Shown here piece after piece: positions 1-8,518 of a stretch of DNA of 64,000 nucleotides. The notes under the pieces are model-generated. The model saw nothing but the letters and a program-made list of their open reading frames with translations. It had not been told where the DNA came from and did no database searches. A program made the position numbers and the translations under genes. Positions within the stretch are counted from its first letter, which is position 1; each line of letters starts with the position of its first letter. Source of the stretch: a virus; IMG/VR virus record IMGVR_UViG_3300008952_000006, positions 1 to 64,000 of that record; one strand, written 5' to 3'.

Positions 1-13
1 CTAGTGCGTTCAT
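1..13 (-). CDS. Partial leader-family protein (start only)
   Basis: Only the first four codons (M-N-A-L) of a minus-strand gene are inside the window; the rest lies beyond the left edge. The start is 6 nt after the stop of the gene at 20-583 and has a GGAT-type ribosome site. MNAL is how the other leader-family proteins of this cluster begin, so this is probably another member. Nothing can be said about its body. Confidence 0.55.
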
Positions 14-19
14 TACTGT

Positions 20-583
20 TTATCCTTTGTTGCTTGCTAACAGGGCCGCCAAGCCACCGGCTCCACCAACGCCTGCGCCAATCCCAACATTAGTCTTTAA
101 TTGACGTTTGCGGTATTTACCCAACTCTTTACGCAGAAGCGCCTTATCAAGAGCCTTTCCGCCCATGTGGCCAGCTTTGCCGCCAAGAAGCCCGCCGATG
201 CCCGCGCCGCCAAGACCAATTAATGCCGCTTTTCCGGCGTCTGGTGCCGTATAGGCCCTCAATGCGTCAATATAAGCGTCATCTAACCCTGGTGTGTCGG
301 AGGTGCGCCCCATCTTCCAGCCTGCCTCCGCTTCAGCCTTTTCTGCCTTAGTCATCTTCGACCACACTGCCCGCATCTCCTTATTAGCCTTCAGCTGAGC
401 CCGACCGGCAGAGGTGAGTGCTGATCCAGCAACCCCACCTGCGTATGACCCGCCATATGCGCCAACACCTGCGCCTATCCGACGAAACTTTTTGCCTTCA
501 ACTGGCTTTTTGCCGTAGAGCATTCTGGCTAGGTACTCTTTAGTTAATTTCTTCTTTGCAGCGTATTTCTCTAATGCGTTCAT
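20..583 (-). CDS. Leader-family protein with glycine-zipper segments, paralogue of 1339-1755
   Basis: A 187-aa protein that begins with the leader MNALEKYAAKKKLTK, followed by LYGKKP. Two Gly/Ala-rich stretches (about residues 35-55 and 118-140) and a C-terminal one (about 165-185, ending GLAALLASNKG) look like glycine-zipper membrane segments. A charged middle separates them. The order leader, LYGKKP, zipper, charged linker, zipper, GLAALLA(S)NK is shared with the gene at 1339-1755, so the two are paralogues. The ATG at 583 overlaps the upstream stop (ATGA). A virion or injected membrane-active protein is an inference from the neighbouring tape-measure-like gene. Confidence 0.8.
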   Translation of the reverse strand: MNALEKYAAKKKLTKEYLARMLYGKKPVEGKKFRRIGAGVGAYGGSYAGGVAGSALTSAGRAQLKANKEMRAVWSKMTKAEKAEAEAGWKMGRTSDTPGLDDAYIDALRAYTAPDAGKAALIGLGGAGIGGLLGGKAGHMGGKALDKALLRKELGKYRKRQLKTNVGIGAGVGGAGGLAALLASNKG

Positions 584-1329
584 TTTGTCATCCTAAAGTC
601 CAACTGCCCTCCGGGGCCAGTTGGTGTTGGGGGTTTTGGCTTCCTTTTGAGTGCGCGAGCGCCATGCGCGGTAGGGGCGGGTGAGTAGTTCACGCCCCCC
701 TTGGGTGCCCAAGCGGGCTTCATGCGTAAAAACTCTGGTACATTCATAGAAGACTTCTCATACTGGTCCTTATACATAGGCTCTTTCCCTTTAAGCTGTC
801 TCACCTGTCTATCGGTAAGATATCCGGACCAGCTCTCAGGCATAGACTGTCTCCTTACAGGGTCTGGGCCAGCAGGCCTATGCTTTAAACCATAACGCGG
901 CGGGTAGAACTCAGACCCGGGAGAGGGTGTTATCCCTCTGCGCTTAAGGTAATCTCCATAGCCTTGCAGATCGGTCAGGTCGTCTAACTCTTTCTTGGTG
1001 AACGAAGTGTGCGTTGACCGACCCAGGCCCTCCAGAGGAGTTGACGTCAGGCCCCAGCCCTTTTCTTTTCTGACAGCGTTGGAAGCTCTTGCGAGAGCCG
1101 CTTTATTACTAGCGTACTGAGGGTTCTGGAGGATGACTTCCCCTGTCTGGGGAACATTCGTAGCAGTTGCGGGAAATACCTTCTTTCTGAACCCAACGCC
1201 TTGTGGGTATTCGCCTTTTCTATCACTAGTAATAGCTGCCCGGGTGTGCGGGACGGAAGGCCCCGTTGTCCAGGATGCTAACTTCGTAATTAAACGACGT
1301 TTTGCTAGATACCTCGCAAAGGCGTTCAT
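580..1329 (-). CDS. Leader-family protein, basic and proline-rich
   Basis: A 249-aa protein of unknown function starting MNAFARYLAKRRLITKLAS, a diverged form of the cluster leader. The rest is basic, rich in Pro, Gly, Arg and Tyr, with no membrane segment or recognisable enzyme motif. It ends in a Pro-rich tail (KPKPPTPTGPGGQLDF). Composition and location suggest an extended virion component. Its stop overlaps the next start. The start at 1329 has a GGGG-type ribosome site about 6 nt upstream. Confidence 0.75.
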   Translation of the reverse strand: MNAFARYLAKRRLITKLASWTTGPSVPHTRAAITSDRKGEYPQGVGFRKKVFPATATNVPQTGEVILQNPQYASNKAALARASNAVRKEKGWGLTSTPLEGLGRSTHTSFTKKELDDLTDLQGYGDYLKRRGITPSPGSEFYPPRYGLKHRPAGPDPVRRQSMPESWSGYLTDRQVRQLKGKEPMYKDQYEKSSMNVPEFLRMKPAWAPKGGVNYSPAPTAHGARALKRKPKPPTPTGPGGQLDFRMTK

Positions 1330-1338
1330 TAGTTACCC

Positions 1339-1755
1339 CTACTTATTAGCTAATAAAGCGGCTAAACCACCGGCTCCAGCTAAACCACCGGCCCCAGCGC
1401 CACCAATAGCCAGTTTCTTATTAACCGCTGCTCGGTTAGCGAGATACGCTTTGTTGGCACGGTGGCCTTTAATGCTACCGAGTACCGCTCCGCCTGTCCC
1501 GCCCATGGCCGCGCCACCGATGGGGAGGAGAGCACCTCGCACGTAATTAGCAGCAGTCGGTGGACCCTTAAGTCCTACCTCATGCCTAAACACGGCCTTT
1601 GCGCCACCCGCGCCAGCCAGCGCCCCTAACAAAGCTCCAAGAGCCTCTTGCTTGCCCTCTGACATGGGTTTCTTCCCATAGAGGATAGTGGATAGTCTTT
1701 CGACCATCTTTTTAGTTAATTGTTTCTTAGCTGCGTACTTTTCTAAGGCATTCAC
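1339..1755 (-). CDS. Leader-family glycine-zipper protein (GTG start)
   Basis: A 138-aa protein. I place the start at a GTG (1755), giving VNALEKYAAKKQLTKK, because the leader matches its neighbours; the longer frame upstream runs into the next gene. LYGKKP follows, then Gly/Ala-rich zipper segments (about 35-50, 65-85 and 115-135) and the terminal GLAALLANK, as in the gene at 20-583. Short hydrophobic Gly-rich helices suggest membrane insertion or tight helix packing. Function unknown. Confidence 0.75.
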   Translation of the reverse strand: MNALEKYAAKKQLTKKMVERLSTILYGKKPMSEGKQEALGALLGALAGAGGAKAVFRHEVGLKGPPTAANYVRGALLPIGGAAMGGTGGAVLGSIKGHRANKAYLANRAAVNKKLAIGGAGAGGLAGAGGLAALLANK

Positions 1756-1774
1756 TGGAAACTCCCTTGTTTCT

Positions 1775-2557
1775 TTATCGGTTGAGGTACTTCTTTGCGC
1801 CCACTGCTGCGGCACCTGTGCCAACAGCGGCGGCGGCAGGAAGTTTAAGTCCTTGGCGGATCTGTCCAGCAGCATCTTGCTTAAAGCCTTGTCCGATCCA
1901 GGGCGAATAAGGATGTCGCTCAGATATTAAACCTGATGGGGGATTTAGTCTTGTTCCTTTTGGTTTCCCTGCGTAAGCCTTAAATCGAGTTGATTCAGTC
2001 TCGGGGTATTTAACTGCGGAACGAGACCTTGGGTTCACAAGAGGTTTGTGAGGAGCGAACATGGAAGTGGTAGGATCTTTCTTCAGGTATTTAGCGTAAG
2101 CCTTGCCAGCAGGAGTATCCAACGGGATTCCACGACTTTGGACCGTGCTGAGTTCTTGCGCTCTACGCATAGTTGATGCTGGCACATCTGTAACTAGCTT
2201 ATCCATTTGTGTGGTAGGGGATCCAGTCCGACTTGTTACACCTCTGCCGCCTGTCTCTCGCAGCATTTTAGCAAGTGCTTCCTGGCCTGAAGAGCCCTTG
2301 GCATAGGTTGCGGTTCCAACGTCCCGGTGTCCCCTAGCTAGTCCCGGTATGTAGTTTCCTTCCCCGGCTTTCTGAGCTGTTCTGGCGAGCCTGTAGTCTT
2401 TGACTGCTTGGGGTAGGTTCATGGTTGCTTTTCCAAGCCCCTTAAGACCTTCGTATGCTGCTTTTCCTCCCCGAACTACTGCGCTCCAGGAGGGGCCAGA
2501 AGTCTTTAACAAGCCAGCAAGGCGTTTCTTGGCTGCGTATTTTTCTAAAGCGTTCAT
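1775..2557 (-). CDS. Leader-family protein of unknown function
   Basis: A 260-aa basic protein starting MNALEKYAAKKRLAGLLK. I chose 2557 rather than the more upstream in-frame start because AGGAGG sits 6 nt before it and the leader begins exactly there. The body has no recognised domain and is rich in Lys, Arg, Pro and Gly. It ends in a short hydrophobic Ala-rich stretch (PAAAAVGTGAAAVGAKKY) that may be a membrane helix. Confidence 0.75.
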   Translation of the reverse strand: MNALEKYAAKKRLAGLLKTSGPSWSAVVRGGKAAYEGLKGLGKATMNLPQAVKDYRLARTAQKAGEGNYIPGLARGHRDVGTATYAKGSSGQEALAKMLRETGGRGVTSRTGSPTTQMDKLVTDVPASTMRRAQELSTVQSRGIPLDTPAGKAYAKYLKKDPTTSMFAPHKPLVNPRSRSAVKYPETESTRFKAYAGKPKGTRLNPPSGLISERHPYSPWIGQGFKQDAAGQIRQGLKLPAAAAVGTGAAAVGAKKYLNR

Positions 2558-2567
2558 TAGAAACCTC

Positions 2568-2978
2568 CTAAAGACCAGCACCCATGCGGTAGAATGTGGA
2601 CTTATCTTTTGGTTTCATATTCTTTGGGGGAGATAAGAACTTCTGAACAATGCTAGGCTTAGTTGCAGGAGCTTTAGGCGTTGGGTTGACCGGCGTCAAA
2701 CCACTCACGAGCTTCTTTTCTTGTGGGTAGTGTTTGGGCGGGCTGATCTTAGCCATGTTCTTCTTGATTTCTTCCCGCGTTCTAGTGGGCTTGGTAAGAG
2801 GTTGGGGACCCCTAAGTTTTGGGAACTTCATTGTCTTCTTTAGTTCCGCCTTCCTCGCCTCAAACTTGCGAGCCGCTACTAGCTCAGGGGATTCAGTCAT
2901 GTCGGGCATAGCCCTTTTTTGCAGTAAAAGCTGCACCAAGTGTCTTTTCGCTGCATATTTGTTCAATGCGTTCATCAT
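2568..2978 (-). CDS. Leader-family protein, basic and proline-rich
   Basis: A 136-aa product starting MMNALNKYAAKRHLVQLLLQ, the cluster leader with Asn for Glu. A GGAGA ribosome site precedes the ATG at 2978; 2975 is an equally possible start. After the leader the chain is Lys/Pro-rich and low in hydrophobics (several KPKP-type stretches), which suggests an unstructured protein. It is the first leader gene downstream of the tape-measure candidate block. Confidence 0.75.
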   Translation of the reverse strand: MMNALNKYAAKRHLVQLLLQKRAMPDMTESPELVAARKFEARKAELKKTMKFPKLRGPQPLTKPTRTREEIKKNMAKISPPKHYPQEKKLVSGLTPVNPTPKAPATKPSIVQKFLSPPKNMKPKDKSTFYRMGAGL

Positions 2979-3069
2979 AGTAAGGGCTCTCCTTTTAATT
3001 AAGCGATAATACGTCAATAGAATAATAAAGGGAACCTGTTTAGGAGCCCCGTTGCAAGTATTCTACAAC

Positions 3070-3411
3070 TTATAGTCGCATGTTCGTATCCTTTAATAGC
3101 TCATCCTTTATATCTCTACTAATAGGGTCAACTCTACGCCCCGAACCAACAACGCGATAAAACCCAGCAACCTTCGATTGGTGTACCAAAAGAATGTCTG
3201 GGGACACAAAGGCAAGAAACCTAATGTGGTGCGTTCCCTGGTCAAAGGAGTAAGTAGTAAATACCTCATTACGGTTAGGACCTATAGTAGAATATTCAGT
3301 TAACCCACTATTAGCATCTGTCTGCCAAAATTGCCCGTCTACCTGAGTATGAGTCTGGGTCCCAGAGAAACGGGTAATAGGTGTCCAAAGCTGTGTATAC
3401 GTATTAGTCAT
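3070..3411 (-). CDS. Hypothetical protein, beta-rich
   Basis: A 113-aa protein, not recognised. It has a Thr/Tyr/Phe-rich alternating pattern (for example TYTQLWTPITRFSGTQTHTQ) typical of beta-sheet structural proteins, and few charged residues until the Lys/Asp-rich C-terminus. It starts 5 nt after the large tape-measure-like gene, so it is probably co-transcribed with it. A small tail or virion protein is plausible, but nothing in the sequence proves it. Confidence 0.7.
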   Translation of the reverse strand: MTNTYTQLWTPITRFSGTQTHTQVDGQFWQTDANSGLTEYSTIGPNRNEVFTTYSFDQGTHHIRFLAFVSPDILLVHQSKVAGFYRVVGSGRRVDPISRDIKDELLKDTNMRL

Positions 3412-3416
3412 AATAA

Positions 3417-6400
3417 TTACTCACTGCTCCAATAAACTCCCCAACCACCACCGGACGGGAGCTTCTGCACAATACGTTCAAGATTGTCAGCAAAACCAGA
3501 TAAGGCATCTGTAACCCGCGTGGCTGCGTCATTAGCCGATCCGCCCCTATTTGTAGTAGGTCTGACAGGGGTTGTTTGCCCAGCAAGGTTAGACACAAGG
3601 TCTTGGACTGAATAACCGTCATCAGTGGCACCCTCGGTAGCAACACCGCGAGCGATCTGGTCTGCTAGTTGGGAAGCCTCTGCCCCAGTCGGGTTCTTGC
3701 CCGCAGCATGCATAATGTCTCTGGCTGTGTCTTCAAGCATTCCCTCTAGTCTTGGGGTCAAGCCTTTAGCGTTTGTGCCCCTAAGGAATTGTTTTTCTTT
3801 CGTAGTTAGGTTGTTGAAGGCCGGGTCATGGCTAACACGAGCTAAAAACTTGGCGGGGGAGCCTTTACTCTGCTCCCACTGCTTGCTGTAGCGCATTGCT
3901 GCGCCCATTGTAGCCGCCATGTCACCGGATAAGGCTGTTCCGCCCTTGCCGAGGGCTGTTTGGGTGCGTCTCGCACGGTCATCAGAGATACTGAGCCCGC
4001 CTTCATCGCCTTCGGACAGAAAGGACTTTGCGAAATCCTGCATAGCCGCCGACTCCATATCCCCAGCCACAATAGTCCCATCAGCATTAAATGCTCTTTC
4101 ATATTTCTCCTGAATGCCCTTGAAAGCGCTCAGTTTCCGGTAGCCCCCACGCATGGCAGCAATGCGAAGGGCGGCGACATTTTGCCCAGACTCACCTTGG
4201 TCGCGCCTAACCTTACTTAACCGGGCCTGTCTCGCGACGTTAAATTGCTCAGCGTCGTCATAACCAGTAATACTGGTCCCTTGGGACAGCGCTGTGCTCC
4301 CCGGCTTGGCCGAATCGCGGCCTACCTGATCATCTAACAAGGCCTGAGCGTATTTCTGTGGGTCCGAGCCCCCAAAATCCATACCCAAATCTTGCAACTC
4401 TCCGGACAGCGCAATCGCGGTCTGGGTATCACCCCTCTGGTATAGCCTTCGATTTCTGGCTACAGCGCGGCTAAAGTCCCTGCCTTTACCGCTCTGACTC
4501 AGGACATTAGCAGTTATCTGCTCAAATGCCCCACCGCCCGCAAGAGTTGCTCCTCCGGTATTGGCGTTTTTCTCCAGCAAGCCTGTTAATCGTCTCTGGG
4601 CGAAGGCCATAGCTTCTTCGGGGGACCTTCTATTCCGGTTGCCGCCTGTTAAGCTTCCTTTTAGTGCGCCCTCAAAGCCCCTGCCTCCCTCAGCCGCAAT
4701 CAACATGTAGGCGTCTTGGGCGGTAGTGCCAGATTTCGCCATGAACTTTTCAAGAAGAACATGATCTTCAGGTGCTCCGCCAGTGCCTTTTATTTCTTTT
4801 AACCACTGCTGCACTTTTCCTTGTGGGGTCTTCTCATAAAGCTGGCCCATTTGCCCCGTGTTCATGGTGCGCATCATGTTTTCAGCGCTTGTTTGTCCCG
4901 CTGTTGTTAGAAATGTCTGCCGCCCCGCAACACCAGCCTGCCCCGAAGCTTCAAATGTACCTGCAAGAGGTAAGCCTCCGTCCGGGCCAGTGATGGGGGA
5001 GGTTGTCTCTAAGGCACCATCACCCAATATGCCCATCTGACCAAGATTGCTGATCAAGCGTGCATTATCACCAGTAATAGCGTTGGTTACATTAGGGGCT
5101 AAACCCATCCGCCTAGCATTGGCTGGGCCGACGTTGCTTACTAAATCATAAGCCATCAAGGGAGTGGATGCTGCGCCCAGCACCGCCCCCGCGCCACGCA
5201 TGGCTAAGCCGCCGAGACGCATGCCCCCGCCAATCATCCGCCCCGTCCCAGAGATCCCCCCGAGCCCACCTACTCCAAGTGGGCCGGTAGCCAAAGTGCC
5301 GGGGAAGACGCCCGCACGTGCCCCGCCGCTTATCATATTAGGGCCAGCGCCAGTAATACCTTGACCTGCCCAGCTTGTCGCAGCACCCGCAGCGCCAAAG
5401 ATATTGCGGCCACCCTGGAAGCCGCGCATCCACGAAGCACCAGCAAGGGCTGTTTGCGCAGGCTCATATTGTGGGAGGCCCATGCCACCGCCAGCTAAGT
5501 CAGAAAAACTAGTGCCCGGAGACGTAGCGCCTATGCGAAGGCCGGTAGGCGTGAAGCGGTTAGCCGCACGACCCAACCATCCGCGAGCAGGTTCACCACC
5601 GCCCCAACCAAAACCACCAGTCATCCCCGAACCCATATTCATACGGGTTGTCCAGTCATTTCGAGCAAAGGTATTGCCTGACTGCTGTAGATTAGACATG
5701 CCAGTATTAAAGCCCTGCATCTGCATGGCAGAGATACCGCCTGGATTAGTTGCTCCAGTAACAAATTGATTAGTCACATCCTCAACTGCGTCTTGCGCAT
5801 ATTGAGTCATGTTGGCACCCATCCGCTGGAACTTCTCACGGATTGGTTTGGTTAGGGTGTCCATCGCTGTGCTGATGATCTGGCTAATACTGGTCGGTCC
5901 TTGGCCTTCTTCAAAACCAGCGCGTGCTTCGGACAACATCTTATTACGAAGTTGGCCGGTGTTGGATGCGAGCATGTCCATGGCTCGGAGGTCATTACGG
6001 TTGAGCCCCGTAAGAGCACGGCGCAATGTCTCGGGCGTTTGACTTTGGTCTGATGCTCCTCTGAGCGCTCCGGAAATAGCTTGAGGCCCAAATTCGGAGA
6101 TGAACTGCCCTGCGATCTCACCACCACGAGCATTAAGCATATCCCTCTGTCGGCCACCGGAGATATTCCGGTTGTACGCAGCTTGAATCTCTTGCCAGCT
6201 CATGTTCCCAGAGGCCATTTGAGAGGCCATCCCAGTGTCAAATTGACCGCCAGGGGTCATCATCGCCCCTAATACTGTCTTGCCTTGTCTTGACCCGAGG
6301 AACCTAGTGGCTGCTTGTGTATATCTACCCTGCGCTGCGCCGGTCACTCCTTTGATGAGACCATGGCGCTCTGTGTAGCCATAAACACCGGCAGAAACCA

Positions 6401-7280
6401 TAGCTCCGGTAGCTGCTTGCATGGGATCTATGCCAGTAGAGCGTCCAAACTGTGCTCCTGCACCTGCTAGTCCCATCATTCCTTGTGGAGATATATTGGC
6501 TGCTTGGCCAATGCTCTTCATGGTTCCGAGGAATCCTGCTGCTTGGTCTCCTGATACGCCCATACCACTAACGGACTGCATTGCTTGTTGAGCTTGTTGT
6601 AATGATGTGTTCATTACTGTGGCTACATTGCGTACGTTATTCATTAATTTATTAAAGGACTGGGAAAATTGAGTAAGGGTTTGGGTGTCGATGGCTCCGC
6701 TATGCACACCTTGTTGCATAACAGCAGTAATCTCTCGTAAATTACCCATGCCCATACGTGATTGGGCTTCGACTTGGCCAGCCATCATGCCCATGCCTCT
6801 TGAGCCCATACCGGGGAACATTTGAGACATTTGGGAGTTGAGCATGCCGCGATTTTGCGCACCAGCCACCATGTGATCAGTGGCATAGTTAGCCATAGCG
6901 CCCATGCCCATGTAGGCACCTACGCCCATGGCTCCCATACCTACGGCAGCACCTATGCCTTGGCGAGAAAACCCTTGAAGTCCTAAGTTGGCTACACCGG
7001 AGAAGGGGTCAAGGATACGAGGGCCAAAATTCATCATGGCCATACCGGACATAGCTGCAACGCCATATCCAGGGGCTCGAGCCATTTGTGTGCCGATGGC
7101 ACCAGCCTGTAGGCCTGCCTGTGCTCCATAAGCAGTTTGGCGCGGGTCGTTAACGCCCATGCCACCAAAGCTTTGATACCCATACTGAGCGGAGACTGCT
7201 TGGGCATAAGCAGCAGATGCACTAAACATCCCTACTTGGGACTGAATAATATTGCTAATCTCAGTACTGGTAATTGGCAT
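3417..7280 (-). CDS. Tape-measure-like virion protein
   Basis: The largest gene in the window, 1287 aa. The first ~250 residues are rich in Gly, Met and Ala with hydrophobic patches (for example AVGMGAMGVGAYMGMGAMAN). A helical segment with alternating Met/Gln/Ala follows (about 175-270, including LREITAVMQQGVHSGAIDT), resembling the conserved part of tail tape-measure proteins. Further Gly-rich hydrophobic stretches occupy about 560-760, and the C-terminal third is soluble and charged. Great length, low complexity, membrane-like segments and surrounding small virion-type genes fit a tape measure, which sets tail length and is ejected with DNA. An internal core or injected protein is the alternative. 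The ATG overlaps the preceding stop. Confidence 0.6.
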   Translation of the reverse strand: MPITSTEISNIIQSQVGMFSASAAYAQAVSAQYGYQSFGGMGVNDPRQTAYGAQAGLQAGAIGTQMARAPGYGVAAMSGMAMMNFGPRILDPFSGVANLGLQGFSRQGIGAAVGMGAMGVGAYMGMGAMANYATDHMVAGAQNRGMLNSQMSQMFPGMGSRGMGMMAGQVEAQSRMGMGNLREITAVMQQGVHSGAIDTQTLTQFSQSFNKLMNNVRNVATVMNTSLQQAQQAMQSVSGMGVSGDQAAGFLGTMKSIGQAANISPQGMMGLAGAGAQFGRSTGIDPMQAATGAMVSAGVYGYTERHGLIKGVTGAAQGRYTQAATRFLGSRQGKTVLGAMMTPGGQFDTGMASQMASGNMSWQEIQAAYNRNISGGRQRDMLNARGGEIAGQFISEFGPQAISGALRGASDQSQTPETLRRALTGLNRNDLRAMDMLASNTGQLRNKMLSEARAGFEEGQGPTSISQIISTAMDTLTKPIREKFQRMGANMTQYAQDAVEDVTNQFVTGATNPGGISAMQMQGFNTGMSNLQQSGNTFARNDWTTRMNMGSGMTGGFGWGGGEPARGWLGRAANRFTPTGLRIGATSPGTSFSDLAGGGMGLPQYEPAQTALAGASWMRGFQGGRNIFGAAGAATSWAGQGITGAGPNMISGGARAGVFPGTLATGPLGVGGLGGISGTGRMIGGGMRLGGLAMRGAGAVLGAASTPLMAYDLVSNVGPANARRMGLAPNVTNAITGDNARLISNLGQMGILGDGALETTSPITGPDGGLPLAGTFEASGQAGVAGRQTFLTTAGQTSAENMMRTMNTGQMGQLYEKTPQGKVQQWLKEIKGTGGAPEDHVLLEKFMAKSGTTAQDAYMLIAAEGGRGFEGALKGSLTGGNRNRRSPEEAMAFAQRRLTGLLEKNANTGGATLAGGGAFEQITANVLSQSGKGRDFSRAVARNRRLYQRGDTQTAIALSGELQDLGMDFGGSDPQKYAQALLDDQVGRDSAKPGSTALSQGTSITGYDDAEQFNVARQARLSKVRRDQGESGQNVAALRIAAMRGGYRKLSAFKGIQEKYERAFNADGTIVAGDMESAAMQDFAKSFLSEGDEGGLSISDDRARRTQTALGKGGTALSGDMAATMGAAMRYSKQWEQSKGSPAKFLARVSHDPAFNNLTTKEKQFLRGTNAKGLTPRLEGMLEDTARDIMHAAGKNPTGAEASQLADQIARGVATEGATDDGYSVQDLVSNLAGQTTPVRPTTNRGGSANDAATRVTDALSGFADNLERIVQKLPSGGGWGVYWSSE

Positions 7281-7474
7281 TAGTTAGCCTTTTTTCTAAG
7301 CTGTTTCTTAATCTGGGTGAGTTCACCAGTTTGAGTATCGATCTTCCTGTCAACAGACTCGATCTTACTTTCAAGAGATGTCAGGCGGTATTGTGTGGAG
7401 TAGTAAAAGCCACCAAGTAATGCGACGAGGCCGCCAACAGTCAATATCGTCTTGATATCCAAAGTGAATTTCAT
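7280..7474 (-). CDS. Small membrane-anchored coiled-coil protein
   Basis: A 64-aa protein with one transmembrane helix (about residues 10-27, TILTVGGLVALLGGFYY) followed by a heptad-like charged helix (LTSLESKIESVDRKIDTQTG) and a Lys-rich end. The layout matches small phage membrane proteins with a soluble coiled coil, such as spanin- or holin-associated proteins, but is too generic to assign. It sits between the tape-measure-like and ADP-ribosyltransferase-like genes. Confidence 0.7.
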   Translation of the reverse strand: MKFTLDIKTILTVGGLVALLGGFYYSTQYRLTSLESKIESVDRKIDTQTGELTQIKKQLRKKAN

Positions 7475-7475
7475 A

Positions 7476-8042
7476 TTAGAGCCCTTTCTTAGATATCACT
7501 CGGAGGGCCTTGCTAAGCCACCCGGGTGCTCGAGGTGTTGAACGACTGACACGGCTCGACGGTATGTCCTTGTTGGACTGCACACCCAGAAGAAGATGAT
7601 CGGGGTCCCGCCGTAGAGTTAACCCACGGCCCTCAACCGCCAGAGGTTGGTAGCCTTGGAAAGTTTTCCAACCTTTACGAGCCCCCTCCAAGATACCTAA
7701 GATACTCTTTTTTCCGGGTTTGGACCGGCTGCCCGATTGCAGTGCTGCTATGATGTTACGTCGCCGTTTAGGATCGAGTGCCGTCCCATAAATCCGGGCC
7801 AAGTTTCTAGACCTGGACATTGTTACTTGCTGCTTCGTGTTCTTCTTGAATTGCTTGGTCATGGGATTGTCATGACCGATCAGGTCGCCAGCGGCCTGGA
7901 CTGCGCCCGTACCGCCTTTTGATGCCAGAAGCCCTTCCCGTAGGATCTTCTCCTCCACAGCACTCGGAGCCCCATGATAGTACGTTCCGCGCCAAGCTAT
8001 CTTCTCAAGTTCAAGACCAATCTTTTTAATATCAGGCTCCAT
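7476..8042 (-). CDS. ADP-ribosyltransferase-fold protein (putative)
   Basis: A 188-aa protein. Near the N-terminus TYYHGAP is followed by an EEKILREGLL helix, a typical ART-fold opening (YHG with His contacting NAD). TMSRSRNLARIYG resembles the conserved Ser/Tyr strand-helix. Near the C-terminus NKDIPSSRVSR resembles the late 'IPxxxI' element of small phage and bacterial ARTs. Members of this fold move ADP-ribose from NAD to protein or nucleic acid, or have 2'-phosphotransferase activity. Its place among virion-type genes suggests a packaged enzyme analogous to T4 Alt (inference). The catalytic Glu is not obvious. Confidence 0.5.
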   Translation of the reverse strand: MEPDIKKIGLELEKIAWRGTYYHGAPSAVEEKILREGLLASKGGTGAVQAAGDLIGHDNPMTKQFKKNTKQQVTMSRSRNLARIYGTALDPKRRRNIIAALQSGSRSKPGKKSILGILEGARKGWKTFQGYQPLAVEGRGLTLRRDPDHLLLGVQSNKDIPSSRVSRSTPRAPGWLSKALRVISKKGL

Positions 8043-8053
8043 ATGGTTTTCCT

Positions 8054-8518
8054 TTACTTGGAATGCACGGGCATTTTGGCCAATAAAGAGGGCCTTGCCA
8101 TAGTTCCCTCACGCAGAGGGGGCTTGCCGTAGTTCTTCAAGGCTCTTTTAGCTGACTGCGCCCATGATTGATTACCATGTATTTTTTGAATCGTCGGAGT
8201 AGGGGGCTTGTAGTTGTGCACCTCTTTCATTGATTTGAGGTGCGCTGGTTTATTATAAAAGTCCCAGTCCTTTTGGGTAGGCCTTCTGACAATCGGGCGC
8301 TTCCCCGGTCCAGCGTTCAGCATATCTGACCTCTTCTGGCTGCTGAAGTAGGCGGTGTTCTTACCTGCCTTGTGAGCCATTCGTTTCCCCTGCACATACC
8401 TTTGGAGGTTGGGCTCCAGTTTGCTAATCGCATCCCAGCCCAGCTGTAAGATCTTCTTCTTGCTAGCAAGCTTCTCAACTAACAGCTTCTTTGCGGCATA
8501 TTTTTCTAGAGCATTCAT
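8054..8518 (-). CDS. Leader-family protein, basic
   Basis: A 154-aa protein starting MNALEKYAAKKLLVEKLASK, the most typical copy of the cluster leader. The remainder is basic and rich in Lys, Pro, Gln and Tyr, with no membrane segment or known motif. Its ATG overlaps the stop of the gene upstream (ATGA), so the two are translationally coupled. It lies about 1.2 kb beyond the tape-measure-like gene, which shows that the leader is not confined to one sub-operon. Confidence 0.75.
   Translation of the reverse strand: MNALEKYAAKKLLVEKLASKKKILQLGWDAISKLEPNLQRYVQGKRMAHKAGKNTAYFSSQKRSDMLNAGPGKRPIVRRPTQKDWDFYNKPAHLKSMKEVHNYKPPTPTIQKIHGNQSWAQSAKRALKNYGKPPLREGTMARPSLLAKMPVHSK

Noticed and set aside
6081-6272. 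Plus-strand frames across the tape-measure gene
   Set aside because: They are frame shadows of the 1287-aa gene without ribosome sites.
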